DNA of 48,856 nt from Purshia tridentata (taxonomy: Eukaryota; Streptophyta; Magnoliopsida; Rosales; Rosaceae). Position 1 is the first letter of the stretch, and each line of letters begins with the position of its first letter. Where the stretch lies: NCBI GenBank assembly GCA_003254885.1, contig QANT01003748.1, positions 1-48,856 of the forward strand, in the 5' to 3' direction. The translations under genes were made by a program, and so were the position numbers. Of this stretch, positions 35,809-47,387 are shown in pieces. The notes under the pieces were generated by a model. That model made no database searches. It was not told the DNA's origin and saw nothing but the letters and a program-made list of their open reading frames with translations.

Positions 35809-36423
35809 GGGCATGTTTACTACACATAAATGAGAATCATTCCCATTGATGTGTTTACTTGCATTTGGGATTGATTCACATTCCCATTGATGTGTTTACT
35901 TGCTTTTGGGATTGATTCCGATTATCATTTCTGTATTTACTTACATTTGGTAATGGGAATCATTCCCATTCCCATGTTTACTAAACTTGGAAAAGGGAAA
36001 AAAAAATGGTGAGGCTCACCAAAATCAGGAGTGGCATTCCTGATTTTGGGTGATTGCCACTCCTTAGGGGGGGTTCGGATTGGGGGAGGGGGAAAGGGAA
36101 AGAAATTTTTTTTGTCGAAAATACCCCACATTTTTAATAAAAATCTAAAACTACCCTTATATATAAATATAATTAAAGTGAAATTTTAAATTTGCAACTT
36201 AATTATACATATTAAGTTCACTTCTATTCCTACTCACTCCCATTCATACACTCTCATTCCTACTCACTCCCATTCCTGCTCACTCCCATTTATATTCACT
36301 CTCATTCATACTCACTCCCATTCATGTTCACTCCCATTCTTGCTCACTCTCATTCATGCTCACTCTCATTCATGCTCACTCTCATTCCTGCTCACTCTCA
36401 TTCACGTTTAGTAAACATGCCCT
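35809..36423. mobile_element. Small non-autonomous DNA transposon (PIF/Harbinger-like MITE)
   Basis: Perfect 14-bp terminal inverted repeats GGGCATGTTTACTA (35809-35822) and TAGTAAACATGCCC (36410-36423) are flanked by TTA on both sides (35806-35808 and 36424-36426). A TTA target-site duplication with GGGC-type ends is the signature of PIF/Harbinger (Tourist-like) elements. The 615-bp body has no transposase. It contains a roughly 40-bp direct repeat near the left end (ATTCCCATTGATGTGTTTAC twice, 35849 and 35882) and a 16-bp minisatellite near the right end. Confidence 0.85.
36226..36406. repeat. 16-bp minisatellite inside the MITE
   Basis: About 11 tandem copies of a 16-bp unit close to CATTCATGCTCACTCC. 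They vary at three or four positions (A/C, A/G, C/T), with one short 14-bp copy near the left. It lies subterminally in the transposon, ending just inside the right inverted repeat. Confidence 0.88.
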
Positions 36424-36426
36424 TAA

Positions 36427-39400
36427 GGTTAATCTTTTCATTTAATTTTACTTCTTTATATGAAAGCCCACCCAATATCTTAAGGTTATGCCGTTATGGT
36501 GCAAATTGGGTGTAGAAAGAAAAAATGAGGGTGTGTTTTCGACCTCCATAGCCCAATTCACAAATACAAGAAGGCAAAAGGCCTCCACATAATTGGGCTG
36601 TGTGTTAGAGGTTCGATCACATAACTTCACTAGCCCATTATGCCTTTGTTTTTTGTTTTTGACTTTTATTGTTTCCTTGATAATGTTATCATTTTGACTT
36701 TGATCCTTAAAACGGATCATATTTACTTAAATCAAGTGGAACCTTTAATAAGTTATCATGCTGTTGTTGAATGTTGAGATCCTCAAGTCAATAATGATAA
36801 CAATAAATAATTTTATATCTATTTTATATATTTAACCGTTCAAAAAATACAAATGCTTTAGGTGAAATAGTGACTTATATCAAGTCTTTGAAGTTAACTT
36901 TAGTGGTGATTGAGGGTGGGTGGAGTAAAAATTACGATTAGGCTAGATCAAGAGTTCAGTTCTTTCCAATGTAACCAAAACATAATGACCTATAAAATTG
37001 TATTAATAAACTAATTAATTATTTATTTATTGGTATTTCTTTCAAAATATTAGAAGAAATCTCAAATTTAAAGATCTTTCGTAAGAAAAATTATAAAATA
37101 AGATTTAGAAAATTTTATTTATTCAACTTTATTCTCGATCACACAACTAAAACAAAATTACTCTCATGTTTTTATTATGATATACAAATCAAAATAATGT
37201 TTAATACAAATAATATGAAAAGATGTAATTTCTTAATTAAATAAAAAAGAAAAGAAAGAGGGTTGTTGAATATACTCATTTGTACAGTCTATGCATGAGG
37301 TTTACATGAGGTCACTTTAGCATCTAACATAAAACTTTAATTTGCCATTCTACCTAACACAAATGATTCATGCAAATGTATGTTTGATTTTTCTAGAAGA
37401 GCACCAATTGGTATAGTTTGTCTTTTCTTTGCCATGTGTATTTCTATATTTGAATGCTTTAGTCAATGACAAGTCAATTTCCATTTAACCACGGCACAAT
37501 AAACCTGACTTTCAAATCGTTTGACTCTATGTTTTCAATTAAATCACATTTATTCATACATGCGTGATGCGACTGCCATTACATAATGAAAGACCAAGAG
37601 GACCCATTTCTCAGATGAATTTAAGATTTGACCAATAATTATTATCACTATATTGAAAAATAGAGAATTTCAATTAAAAACTTTTAAATTTATTAGTAAA
37701 TATTCTTATCGTTACAAATTTTCACTACCAATAATTCTTATGTTTATAAACATAAGAATAATGAATGATGCATGCACGCACGGATATAATTTTGAAACTC
37801 TATATTACTAACATCAAGGGTGAAGTTATGACAAAAATAATAAAACATTAAAAACAAAGCAATTTATTGGGTCTAATTCAAATATATATAGTTTGAATTT
37901 TTAGTTAATGATTCTTGATTATTTAATTATGGATAGGGTTTAATGTCAATATTGATGGTAGAAGTGGATTAAGTGGTTAAATTTGGGTGGATGGAAAGTA
38001 TGAATTATAATTTTATGAAAGATCCATGGATTAATATTACTAGTAAATTTTTTTTTTTAAGAAAAATTTTGGCAGGCTAGCTATGCTTTTTGGTACCAAT
38101 ACCCATTAGGATAAATTATTGTACTTACCAATTACATATAAAAACCTTATTGTTAATTTTTGTCGAGTGATATTAATGTATATGACTGAGTATCACAAAA
38201 ATATAACGAGAGATGACCTATACATAACATATAAATCTCCATTAATACCTCATACTTGTGAATTTGGGTCGACTTAGTTATCCGAAGAGGTAAAGATAAA
38301 AACTCTCCTTACACACTCCGTTTCGAACTATCTCCCTCTCCCCAGTATTAAAAAAAAACCTCATACTCACCGTATTCACATTTCCTACTTGCACTGAAAA
38401 TGAGGATATATGGTTACTTGCATTGAAAATGAAGACTTAAATGTGACTGAGACAATAATGGAGTAGCACAAAGCCTCTGGCTGTAGAAGCTGGTGGTGAA
38501 ATTTGGTTTGTAACTCACCACTAACTTACAAACTTGTTGGCAAATTGTACTTGAATTGAACTGCAAGCTTGCTTCCTTGTAGTAAATGCAAGGATCCAAC
38601 CCACATCCCCTATTTAATAGGTTCGGTGGGGTAGTTAGAATTCATTTTCATCTCATTTGCTCCTTATCATAATCATCATTATTATCATTATTATTATCTT
38701 CTTTCACTTTCTTTTGCACAAAATTACTCTCTCTTTTTAAGTTTTACCCCAAACCAAAACAAACAAAAATCATTTACCTTTCTCGAGAGGGAAATATTCC
38801 TTTCTAGATATTATATATATAATGTTATATTATTAGAAGTTGGAGCTTAAAAAAACTATTAAAATATAGATTTAACTTAAAACTACAATTTTGCTAATTT
38901 AGCTAATTTATCTAACTACATGATGTAACAAATTTTGTATGTAAGATAATAATGTGAGTCATTAATTGAATTTTTTGAATCATAAGTTGATGGTCTCATA
39001 ATATAACATAAAGGATATTATATAATTTATATTTGTTAGTAGTATAACTATAAGATAGTTATCTAAACTTGATTATAATAGTCGAAGCAGGCAATCAAAT
39101 CATCATCTACTTTAACTACCATTTCACACATATTTAATTGGGAATCTTAGGAGACTAAACTATGATGTTAAATAGTTGGAAACTTGCAAATACGGAAAAA
39201 AAAAATAAATAAATAAAGCGAACTTGACCCTGACCCTAGAGCTCTGTCAAAAAGTAGCTTTCTTCGCTTGGTTTGACTTTTGAGGACCCAATCTGCATTT
39301 ATGATGTTGCCATCATCTGGTTTTCTTCGGCCCTCTCTCTCTCCCGCCCGCGGTAAAATCGTAAAATCCTGACCATTAGATCCCAAATTCCGTGGCAATT

Positions 39401-39718
39401 CCGTAATTAATCCCCAAACACGTCCCCTTTTACCCACCAAGTACATGTAAGACTCACTGGATGACTGAACTCGCCGATTGATTCCCAGCTCAACGCAAAA
39501 ACCACCTTCTCTCTCTCTCTCTCTGCGTCTGTGCTTGTCCGTACACTCGTCGTTAAAACTTAAAACCACCACTTTGCGCCGCGCTTTTAAGTCAGTTTGC
39601 AATACGACGTCGTCGGATGTGTTTATCTGCGTGGCTATACGACGTCGTTAAAACCACCACTACCAAGCAACTAACATCGCTATTCCGAATGCTTCGCCGG
39701 AGCTCGGAGACCTGACCG
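36427..39718. other. AT-rich intergenic region and kinase promoter/leader
   Basis: Mostly very AT-rich DNA with no gene. 38670-38697 is an ATT/ATC trinucleotide tract. From about 39220 the sequence becomes a GC-richer promoter and leader for the kinase: a (CT)n run at 39510-39524 and two palindromic GACGTC sites. Confidence 0.4.
39603..39648 (+). promoter_or_regulatory. Paired TACGACGTCGT palindromes
   Basis: The same 11-bp word occurs at 39603-39613 and 39638-39648, 35 bases apart and 71-116 bases before the kinase ATG. The core GACGTC is the C-box type ACGT element bound by plant bZIP factors. Whether it is promoter or 5' UTR depends on the transcription start. Confidence 0.45.
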
Positions 39719-42700
39719 ATGGGGTGCGTTTTAGGCACGGAGGCCACCGGGCTCCGCCGGAGTTCAGGCGGAGCTCGGCATCGTAGCCGGAGTATCGAGC
39801 AGCCTTCCGGCACCGATGGTGTCGAAGTTGCTAGGGGTCGGAAGGAAGTGATAGAGAGGCAGAGGATAAATCATACCGGCGACTTTCCCGCGATAGAGCG
39901 CCGGAAACCTTTTTCGGCGAACCACCAAGGTTGGCCTTCGTGGCTCATGGCGGTCGCCGGCGATGCGATTCAAGATTGGACCCCTCGACGCGCCAACACC
40001 TTCGAGAAGCTCGCTAAGGTGCTCAAAACGCAAAAGATCCAATTCAAAGATCTCAAAATTGGAACTTTAATTCTCTGGTTTATATTAATTTTCTATTTAT
40101 TTTAAATATATATTTGTTGTTCAGATTGGGCAGGGGACTTATAGCAATGTATATAAAGCAAGAGACTTGATTACTGGGAAAGTTGTGGCTTTAAAGAAGG
40201 TTAGGTTTGATAATTTGGAGCCAGAGAGTGTGAAATTCATGGCCAGGGAGATTAATGTGCTGAGAAAGCTTGACCATCCCAATGTGGTTAAGCTCGAAGG
40301 CTTGGTCACTTCAAGAATGTCTTGTAGCCTTTACTTGGTTTTCGAGTACATGGAGCACGATCTCTCGGGCCTCGCAGCTTGTTCTGGGATCAAGTTCACC
40401 GAGTCTCAGGTACATTTTGGTTTAGTATCTTAGTAATTGAAGCTTCATCTTGTAATTTTCATTTGGGTTTGGTTGTAAAATGTGGATTTTATCGAAATTT
40501 TGGTTGGTTTTGGGAAGTTTGAGCTATGTCTAATTTTAAAGGGTTGTTTTTATGCGTTTGGATGTTTGTTTACTTTGCCTTTGTTTGCCCACTTTGGATC
40601 TTGAACTCATGTGCCCATAGTTGTCCTTTTTGTTTGCTTGATTTGAGCTTTTGATGTCACCTGTGACCTTTCTAGGCTGGATTGGGTCCCATACTTGGTA
40701 GTTTGGTTTCTAGATTTATGATTTATTTCATAAGGGCCAGTCAAATGATGTTATAGTTATATCATTTGGGGCATGTAAATTAAATTTTTTGTTGTTCACA
40801 TCACTCAATTAAATGTAGATATAAAGGTGGAATTGGTTAGAAGCTCAGGGAAATAAAGGACTTTCTTTAGGCCTTTTTTGTTTGGATGTACCTGGGAAGA
40901 AGTTGAATTTAATATTCCGTTAGCTGCGGCCTAAGTTAACCCAATAAATTGTCACTGTTTTATATATAAAGTGCTCTTATTTTTCTCCACAGCTCCTAAT
41001 ATCCCTCCTCGTCACCAAAAATTTTATTTGATAATATTTCGAAGATGCAGTCTTTTGAAACACAAACACATGTAAAATGTGTGTGTAAGTAAAGTATATG
41101 TAAATCTTTTTGTCCTTCATTTCCTTAGCAATTAATGGGATAAAGGTGCCATGATTCTACAATTCTTAAGAATTGTAAAAATAAGAAATTATGCATTTCT
41201 TCTTGGTCATAAGAAATTATGACATTAAGAGGCTGATTTGTTTCTCAAGATATTCCTTGTGACAGGTCAAGTGCTATATGACACAGTTGCTGTCTGGGCT
41301 TGAGCATTGCCACAGCCATGGTGTCTTGCACCGTGATATCAAGGGTTCCAATCTGCTAATTGACAATGAAGGAACATTAAAAATAGCAGATTTTGGATTG
41401 GCTACATTTTATGATCCTGAGCAGAAGCAACCCATGACTAGTCGAGTTGTCACTCTCTGGTATCGCCCACCTGAACTTCTTCTTGGGGCCACTTCCTATG
41501 GAGTCGGTGTTGACCTTTGGAGTGCTGGCTGCATTTTGGCAGAGTTACTTGCTGGGAAGCCTATTATGCCAGGACGGACAGAGGTATTATGGTTGCCTTG
41601 TTATATAAGTTCTTCTTTTAAGGTTATCAACTTTTTAAGTTGTTCTTGAATAATGATGCATTACTCCACTCTTTTTGAAACAATTTTGGGTCTTCATTGG
41701 GTCCACGTGTATTTGTGAGTCTACTAGAAAAATACCATAATTCTTGTGTGCTGTTATTCTCATTTTCACATTTTGAAACTTGGTTTCTGGATCTTTTTGG
41801 TTGATGTAATAGTTGTCATTTTCTGTTAATCTATGGTTTTCAGGTTGAAAAACACCTTTAAATTCTTTTGCTGTTTAGGTTGAGCAACTGCACAAGATAT
41901 TTAAGTTATGTGGCTCCCCATCCGAGGAATACTGGAAAAAGTATAAATTGCCAAATGCAACACTTTTTAAGCCACAGCAGCCATACAAGCGTTGTGTAGC
42001 AGAAACATTCAAGGATTTCCCACCTTCTTCCATGCCTTTAATTGAATCTCTTCTATCGATAGACTCTGATGGGCGAGGCACTGCCACCACTGCACTGAAT
42101 AGTGAAGTAAGTACCCTTTATTTAATTCCATATTTTCTCTGAGGAAATGTGCTATCTGTGAAGCTAGATACTCTATTTTGAAAAGAAGAACATAATCTGG
42201 ATGGTTTATTATTTTAAGGACTTTGTGACCCATACTGTGTTCTGAATAGATCTTCTTAAACGTTATGTTTCTTGTCAAAGAAAGATATATCACCCTTTGG
42301 AAGTTAACAAGTGCTTAATACCACTGTGCTTTTTACAAGAGATTAATCTGATGGGTGTGCCAGATTTTTTTTTGGTGGAACACAAATGACTCTACAAATT
42401 GTGTTGAATTGTATATTTTGTGATCTGGGTACATGCAGTTCTTTACTACTGAGCCTTGTGCTTGTGAGCCATCAAGTTTACCAAAATATCCGCCAAGCAA
42501 AGAAATGGATGTAAAGTTACGAGATGAAGAAGCTAGAAGGTTACTCTCTACTTCTCTTCATGTTTACGGTTTTCTGGACTCATTTTGGCATGTCATGACA
42601 TATGGTATTTATTGTTCTCAGGCAAAGAGGTCTAAGTGGGAAAACTAATGCAGCTGATGGTCCCAGAAGAGTTAAAGCTCGTGAGCGAGTTGGTCGAGCA

Positions 42701-43278
42701 GTTCCAGCTCCAGAAGCTAATGCAGAGATTCAAGGAAACTTAGATGTATGTGAAACATCTCTGTGTCTTTCTTTCTTATTTGCATCAATATCTTACCTTT
42801 CTGCGTGTGACATGATCATGAAATTGAAATATCAATTCGCTAGTTTTGGGGTTAGCATATTTTATGTAATGATGTTTCTGGCCATGTCAATTGGTAAACA
42901 TCAAGTGCACTAGAATTTTACTTAAAAACTTTATTCTTTGGTGATTTCCAGAGGTGGAGAGTTGCGGCACAAGGAAATGCCAAGAGCAAGAGCGAGAAAT
43001 TCCCGCCCCCACATCAGGATGGAGCTGTTGGATACCCACAAGATACATCACATAAGGGCCCTCTATCATTTGTGACGACTGATGCTTCGTTTGGATCGTT
43101 TTTCAACTCAAAGTCTTCAGCATCTGTTAAAAGCATGGGAGTGGTTGGAGGACCTTCAAGGAGGAAAACCAAAACCAATAGAGAAGATCCCCGCATGGCT
43201 CCACCCCGAAAGTTCATCCAGGCGTTCAAGCCTTCCTCGATAGGATTATCAATGAATCTATTATTTCACAGTAAATAA
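39719..43278 (+). CDS. CDK-like Ser/Thr protein kinase (At1g54610/At5g50860 type)
   Basis: Seven exons (39719-40018, 40125-40409, 41266-41583, 41879-42106, 42439-42539, 42622-42745, 42952-43278) give 560 residues. The protein begins MGC, a consensus for N-myristoylation with adjacent palmitoylation, then a basic Arg/Ser-rich lead. The kinase domain starts near residue 97: IGQGTYSNVYKA (P-loop), K124 in VALKKV, HRDIKGSNLL with catalytic D219, DFG at 237-239, and VTLWYRPPELLLG. These are cyclin-dependent-kinase-like features, but the cyclin-helix position reads NLEPESVKFMAREI instead of PSTAIRE. A conserved tail follows (KSKSEKFPPPHQDGAVGYP) and ends FKPSSIGLSMNLLFHSK, as usual in this plant subfamily. 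Substrates are unknown, and the N-terminal signal suggests membrane attachment. All motifs are intact. Intron 2 is the longest (856 bases). Confidence 0.95.
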
Positions 43279-43727
43279 TCAGTTTCTCAGGTTTTTGAAA
43301 TTAAGCTGAATTTCAGCAGAGAAAGTATCATTTATGTCATTTTTTTTGCCCCCTTGATCAATTAGTTTTCTCTGTCAAGCTCAGCTTGGTTTTTTAATGC
43401 ATCTTTTTTGTTTTCTTCATTGTTTCCCATTGGTTGTAAGTTAACCCTTATAAGTGTTTCGTTGTATAATCCACACAACAGAAACCCCAAGGACTCGAGG
43501 TATATAATATATTCAGTGAAATGAAGTCCCACTTATCTTGTCCAGTGTTTCGAAGCAATTGCTACCTTTAATGATGAAAAATTAGGTTCTTATCCTTTAA
43601 AAAAACAGAGTATACTGGATTGTGGAGTATGTAAATGAGGGATTCTTATTTATAAATTGTAACTAATTACATGTGAATAATGAGTTTTACAGGGCCATGC
43701 ATAATCAGCGTAAACTAGCCATACATT
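43279..43727. other. Convergent 3' region, kinase and ELIP
   Basis: Holds the two 3' UTRs. 43600-43680 (AAACAGAGTATACTGGAT onward) is similar to 46286-46360 behind the second ELIP gene, so the ELIP duplication includes the 3' flank. Confidence 0.6.
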
Positions 43728-44447
43728 CTACACAAGGGTGCCACCCTTGACATACTCTGTGAAGGCCAAAGCAACGAGACCCAACATGGCCAGCCTGCCA
43801 TTCCAGAGCTCAGCATCTGATGTCATGATCCCATCTGATTTGGACTCCACGCTCACCCCTTTAAGCAGAGGAATCAAGGATGCCACGGATAGCAAAATGC
43901 TGGTGCCAACGAACAAGGACACCCCGCCGTTGGATATCTGAGCAAACACATCCTGGCCCTTGGATAGTTCCACTGCCAGAGCTGCTACAAACCCCACCAT
44001 TGCCAGCCTCCCGTTGATTCTCTCCGGTGCTGGCCCACTAAATGCAAACACATCTGAAAACTTTGTGCTAACCTCAGGCTTAGGAGGAGGAGAAGAAGGA
44101 GGTGACTGTGAATTTTTGGAGGCATTTGTTACACTGGATGGTTGCTCCTTCTCACCATCCTGCAAATCACGCATCAAGTTAAACATGACATGGTCACATG
44201 GTTAATTAGGGTCATTTATGCTTTACATATAATAACTCAAGATGAACATAACCCAGAAGTCAAAAAACCCAATAGAGTAGCTAGAAAGACTTACCATGGC
44301 CATGGAGCGTACCCTCATGGGAGCATAGCTATGCAGAGTTGATGCATAAGATTTAGCAGCTGGAACAATCACTCTGTTGTTATTGCCTGCAGCTCCATAA
44401 GCCACGGAGCTTCCGAGGATTGATTGCATGGCAGTTGCTGAAGCCAT
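43728..44447 (-). CDS. ELIP: Early light-induced protein (ELIP), copy A
   Basis: Two exons (44295-44447, 43728-44159) give 194 residues. ELIPs are thylakoid proteins of the LHC superfamily. They appear during greening, high light or desiccation, and are thought to bind chlorophyll and limit photo-oxidation. The first 51 residues are a Ser/Ala-rich, acid-poor chloroplast transit peptide ([18 protein letters not shown]). A Pro/Ser-rich linker ([14 protein letters not shown]) leads to helix 1 with the chlorophyll-binding motif [20 protein letters not shown], helix 2 ([16 protein letters not shown]) and helix 3 with [21 protein letters not shown] start at 44447 because both copies begin [16 protein letters not shown] there, although an in-frame ATG lies upstream. 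A TATA box stands 127 bases upstream. The sister gene lies 2 kb to the right. Confidence 0.97.
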
Positions 44448-44573
44448 TGCTTCCTTAAATATCAAACAGTAAAATGGCAAATTGCTAGCTAGCTAGATAC
44501 AAGTAGGTATTTGAGGACGTACGTTAGCTTTTGACTGTGGAATTACTTGCATGCCTTGGAGACTTGAAGTGGC

Positions 44574-44581
44574 TTTATATA
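44574..44581 (-). promoter_or_regulatory. TATA box of ELIP copy A
   Basis: TATATAAA on the minus strand, matched in position and flanking sequence by the TATA box of copy B at 47220-47227. Both precede a GCATGC-containing leader. Confidence 0.7.
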
Positions 44582-44630
44582 GAGAGTAATGGGCCTAGTC
44601 GGCCAAGCCTAGTTTGGGAATAGCTCAACC

Positions 44631-44655
44631 TCAACGGTGCATAATTTGGCACCAC
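44631..44655 (-). promoter_or_regulatory. 25-bp block conserved in both ELIP promoters (copy A)
   Basis: Identical over 25 bases to 47266-47290, in a region where the two promoters otherwise differ. On the minus strand it reads GTGGTGCCAAATTATGCACC and then GTTGA, starting about 50 bases upstream of the TATA box. In copy B the left flank makes GACGTGG, an ACGT-core light-response word; in copy A it reads GATGTGG. Confidence 0.55.
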
Positions 44656-44773
44656 ATCATATCCTAGCTACCTCGTTTGCTTTGGCGGTGCATAGTACGT
44701 GGGTCACTTGGGTTCTCTATGCCCACACACATTGACATAGGGCAGCGGTTGGTAATTACTGCTATGAGAATCA

Positions 44774-44794
44774 TACGTGGCTTCCTCACACACC
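44774..44794 (-). promoter_or_regulatory. TACGTGGC block conserved in both ELIP promoters (copy A)
   Basis: TACGTGGC, then two variable bases and CTCACACACC, at 44774-44794 and 47367-47387. On the minus strand it contains GCCACGTA, an ACGT-core site of the kind bound by HY5-like bZIP factors. This would fit the light induction known for ELIP genes. Confidence 0.55.
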
Positions 44795-45896
44795 ACAATG
44801 CACAAGACCACACCACCAATCACTTGGTCACAGTTTCGGCTACGAGTAGTACGTGTAGCATTGTAGCACATTCCACAATGTTCATGACAGCACTGATGCC
44901 CCCACGTACGTCTTTCACTCGAACATTCTAGAGAAAACCAATCTTCATTGGCTTGGTTGTGTTAGAAAGTAAAACAAGGGTCCAACTGAAAATATTGCCA
45001 CAATCTTCATGACATCACTTAATTACCACCGCCTATAATTCTGTGGAGCTACATTTTTTTCACAGGTAATTCAATTTCTTTAATTACTTCAAACATGTAT
45101 AGTGTTTTCTTTTAATTAATTTTAATGTAATTCTTGCTTCATTAAAGTCCAAACATAGATAGTTGGTAATAATTAAGTCGAACACAATTAATACATGCAT
45201 GAACTGGATGATGAATACACAAACCAGGACGCAAATTAAGGACTATCTTATTATAAAGTGGAGAGACGTACTAAGACTCAGTACTACTTCGATCTGCTCA
45301 TCATGTTCAAGGTGAAAAGGGAAGGCCATGGCCAACGGCCTTCGCTCTTTGTATCACGTACTAATTCCAGGACGATCACCACCACCAGCTCCAACGGGGA
45401 AACTAGAGCTACATCATTAATTATTTTTCCTTACTTAATTTCTCACTCTATATATGTATTTGATAACGTTTACGCAATTAAATTATGTACGTTGAGTATG
45501 ACAAGAGTGTTAAGAGTTTGAATAACAAATGTGGTTTTCATTTTTATTTTCGGATTTTTCAAAAGGCGGTGTATTAATTGAACAGATAAGAGTCATAAGA
45601 CTGTTCAATTTGAATTCAAAATTAGATGCAACTGTTTAAAACAGAGTTATTTAACTAGCTTCACAGTCTGAATCCAATAGTAAACAAATATTCTTTCTAT
45701 TTAAACGTACATCAATTCCAGAATCGTTTTCTTTTTCATTATTTCTGTTAAAAAAAAAACACTTTAGAGACACAGACGTTCGTTAGATTCCATTCCAATT
45801 AAGGTCGTTTTGCAAGGACCTAATTGAAATATAGAGAGTTGTACTTGTATGCTGGTGGACAGACGCATGACGAACTACAAGCACAAGAGTATAGAC

Positions 45897-46000
45897 GAAT
45901 TTCTGTCTTAAGACATTGCTAAGGAGGCCCTCTATCTACCATCAAGTGGAATTTCTATCTTAAGACATTGCTAAGGAAGCCCTCTATCTACCATCAAGTC
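45897..46000. repeat. Two tandem copies of a 52-bp unit
   Basis: 45897-45948 and 45949-46000 differ at only a few positions. Each contains CTTAAGACATTGCTAAGGA and CCTCTATCTACCATCAAGT. Confidence 0.9.
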
Positions 46001-46049
46001 AGTATTCGTTTACTGTATTTATTGTTTGATTTTATATTCTGTGGATATG

Positions 46050-46070
46050 ATATATATATATATATATATA
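46050..46070. repeat. (TA)10 microsatellite
   Basis: An uninterrupted TA dinucleotide run in the spacer between the ELIP genes. Confidence 0.9.
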
Positions 46071-46425
46071 CGATTTAATTTACTATTTATATATTTGTTG
46101 TTGGTTGTTATTGCCAATAACTTATTGTTCCCTAAAAAGAGAACATTTTCGTGACACTTTTCATTCTTATTTTAAAAATTTGTCAATCTCAATTAAACAC
46201 GCATGTATAGTGTTTAAAAGGATGCAGATTCTCTGCTTGGATTTGTTGGTTAATTACACAACCATGTTGGATAATAGATATTTAAAGAAAAAACAGAGTA
46301 TGCTGGATATGTAAATGCGGGATTCTTATTTATTTAAGTTTGCAACTAATTACATGTGCATGAAATAGATCGAGGGCTAGCATATATAATTAAGCTAGCC
46401 ATTAACACCCCTAATGATTAATGAT

Positions 46426-47079
46426 CTACACTAGGGTTCCACCCTTGAAATACTCTGTGAAGGCCAAGGCTACGAGACCCAACATGGCCAACCTGCCATT
46501 CCAGAGCTCAGCATCTGAGGTCATGATCCCATCTGACTTGGACTCCACGCTCACCCCTTTGAGCAGAGGAATCAAGGATGCCACTGTTAGTAAAATGCTG
46601 GTCCCCAGGAACAAGGACACCCCGCCGTTGGATATCTGAGCAAACACATCCTGGCCCTTGGATAGTTCCACTGCCAGAGCCGCCACAAACCCCACCATTG
46701 CCAGCCTCCCGTTGATTCTCTCCGGTGCCGGCCCACTGAATGCAAACACATCTGAAAACTTTGTGCTAACCTTAGGCTCAGGAGGCTGTGAGTTTTTGAA
46801 GGCATTTGTTACAGTAGATGGTTGCTCCTTCTTACCATCCTGCAAAAAACACATAAAGTAGCACATGAGTCATGACATGGTTAATTAATTATGTGTGTGT
46901 GTTTTAGAAGTACCAAGAGAGTAGATAGAAAGACTTACCATGGCCATGGAGCGTACCCTCATAGGAGCATAGCTATGGAGAGCTGATGCAGGAAGTACAA
47001 TCTGATTGACCCTGCTGTTGCTTACTCCATAAGCCACAGAGCTTCCAAGGATTGATTGCATTGCAGTAGTTGCAGCCAT
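46426..47079 (-). CDS. ELIP: Early light-induced protein (ELIP), copy B
   Basis: Two exons (46939-47079, 46426-46839) give 184 residues, with the intron at the same codon as in copy A. The transit peptide ([18 protein letters not shown]) is shorter and divergent in its middle. The linker is cut to SQPPEPKV, so it lacks the SSPPP stretch of copy A. From [20 protein letters not shown] onward the two proteins are almost identical, including both chlorophyll-binding motifs ([24 protein letters not shown]). Differences are conservative: [16 protein letters not shown] and EYVKGG/EYFKGG. The gene is intact, which argues that both copies are used or that the duplication is young. A TATA box lies 141 bases upstream. 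Confidence 0.97.
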
Positions 47080-47219
47080 TGATATGATATGTGTAGTAAA
47101 TTAAACACTAAAAAGGGAGTAACAAGTAGTCAAATTGATGATACGCAGCTAGATACTTAGAGAATGATTTGAAGGAAGACGTATGTAAATGGTTTTTGAG
47201 TTTGCATGCCCTGGAGTGG

Positions 47220-47227
47220 TTTATATA
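47220..47227 (-). promoter_or_regulatory. TATA box of ELIP copy B
   Basis: TATATAAA on the minus strand, equivalent to 44574-44581 in copy A. Confidence 0.7.
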
Positions 47228-47265
47228 GTGAGTGGGAAATGGGCCAAACCCCTAGAAGGAGAAGT

Positions 47266-47290
47266 TCAACGGTGCATAATTTGGCACCAC
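47266..47290 (-). promoter_or_regulatory. 25-bp block conserved in both ELIP promoters (copy B)
   Basis: Identical to 44631-44655. Here the left flank extends it to GACGTGGTGCC on the minus strand, adding an ACGT core. Confidence 0.55.
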
Positions 47291-47366
47291 GTCCTCGTTT
47301 GGGTTAATTTTCTTGTCCACACAGATGGTGGTAAGTGGTAACAGCTGGTAACTGGAATGAGACACC

Positions 47367-47387
47367 TACGTGGCATACTCACACACC
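47367..47387 (-). promoter_or_regulatory. TACGTGGC block conserved in both ELIP promoters (copy B)
   Basis: Counterpart of 44774-44794. It has GCCACGTA on the minus strand and the shared CTCACACACC tail on the plus strand. Confidence 0.55.

Larger units (their letters stand above)
44795..46425. other. Spacer between the ELIP genes
   Basis: The left part (to about 45345) is duplicated upstream sequence: 45203-45345 resembles 47532-47620 (GGATGATGAATACACAAA, GGACGCAAA, AAGGCCATGGCCA versus AAGGTCATGGCCA). The middle is AT-rich and includes the 52-bp tandem repeat and a (TA)10 run at 46050-46070. The right end (46286-46425) is the 3' flank of copy B. No extra gene is seen. Confidence 0.5.
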
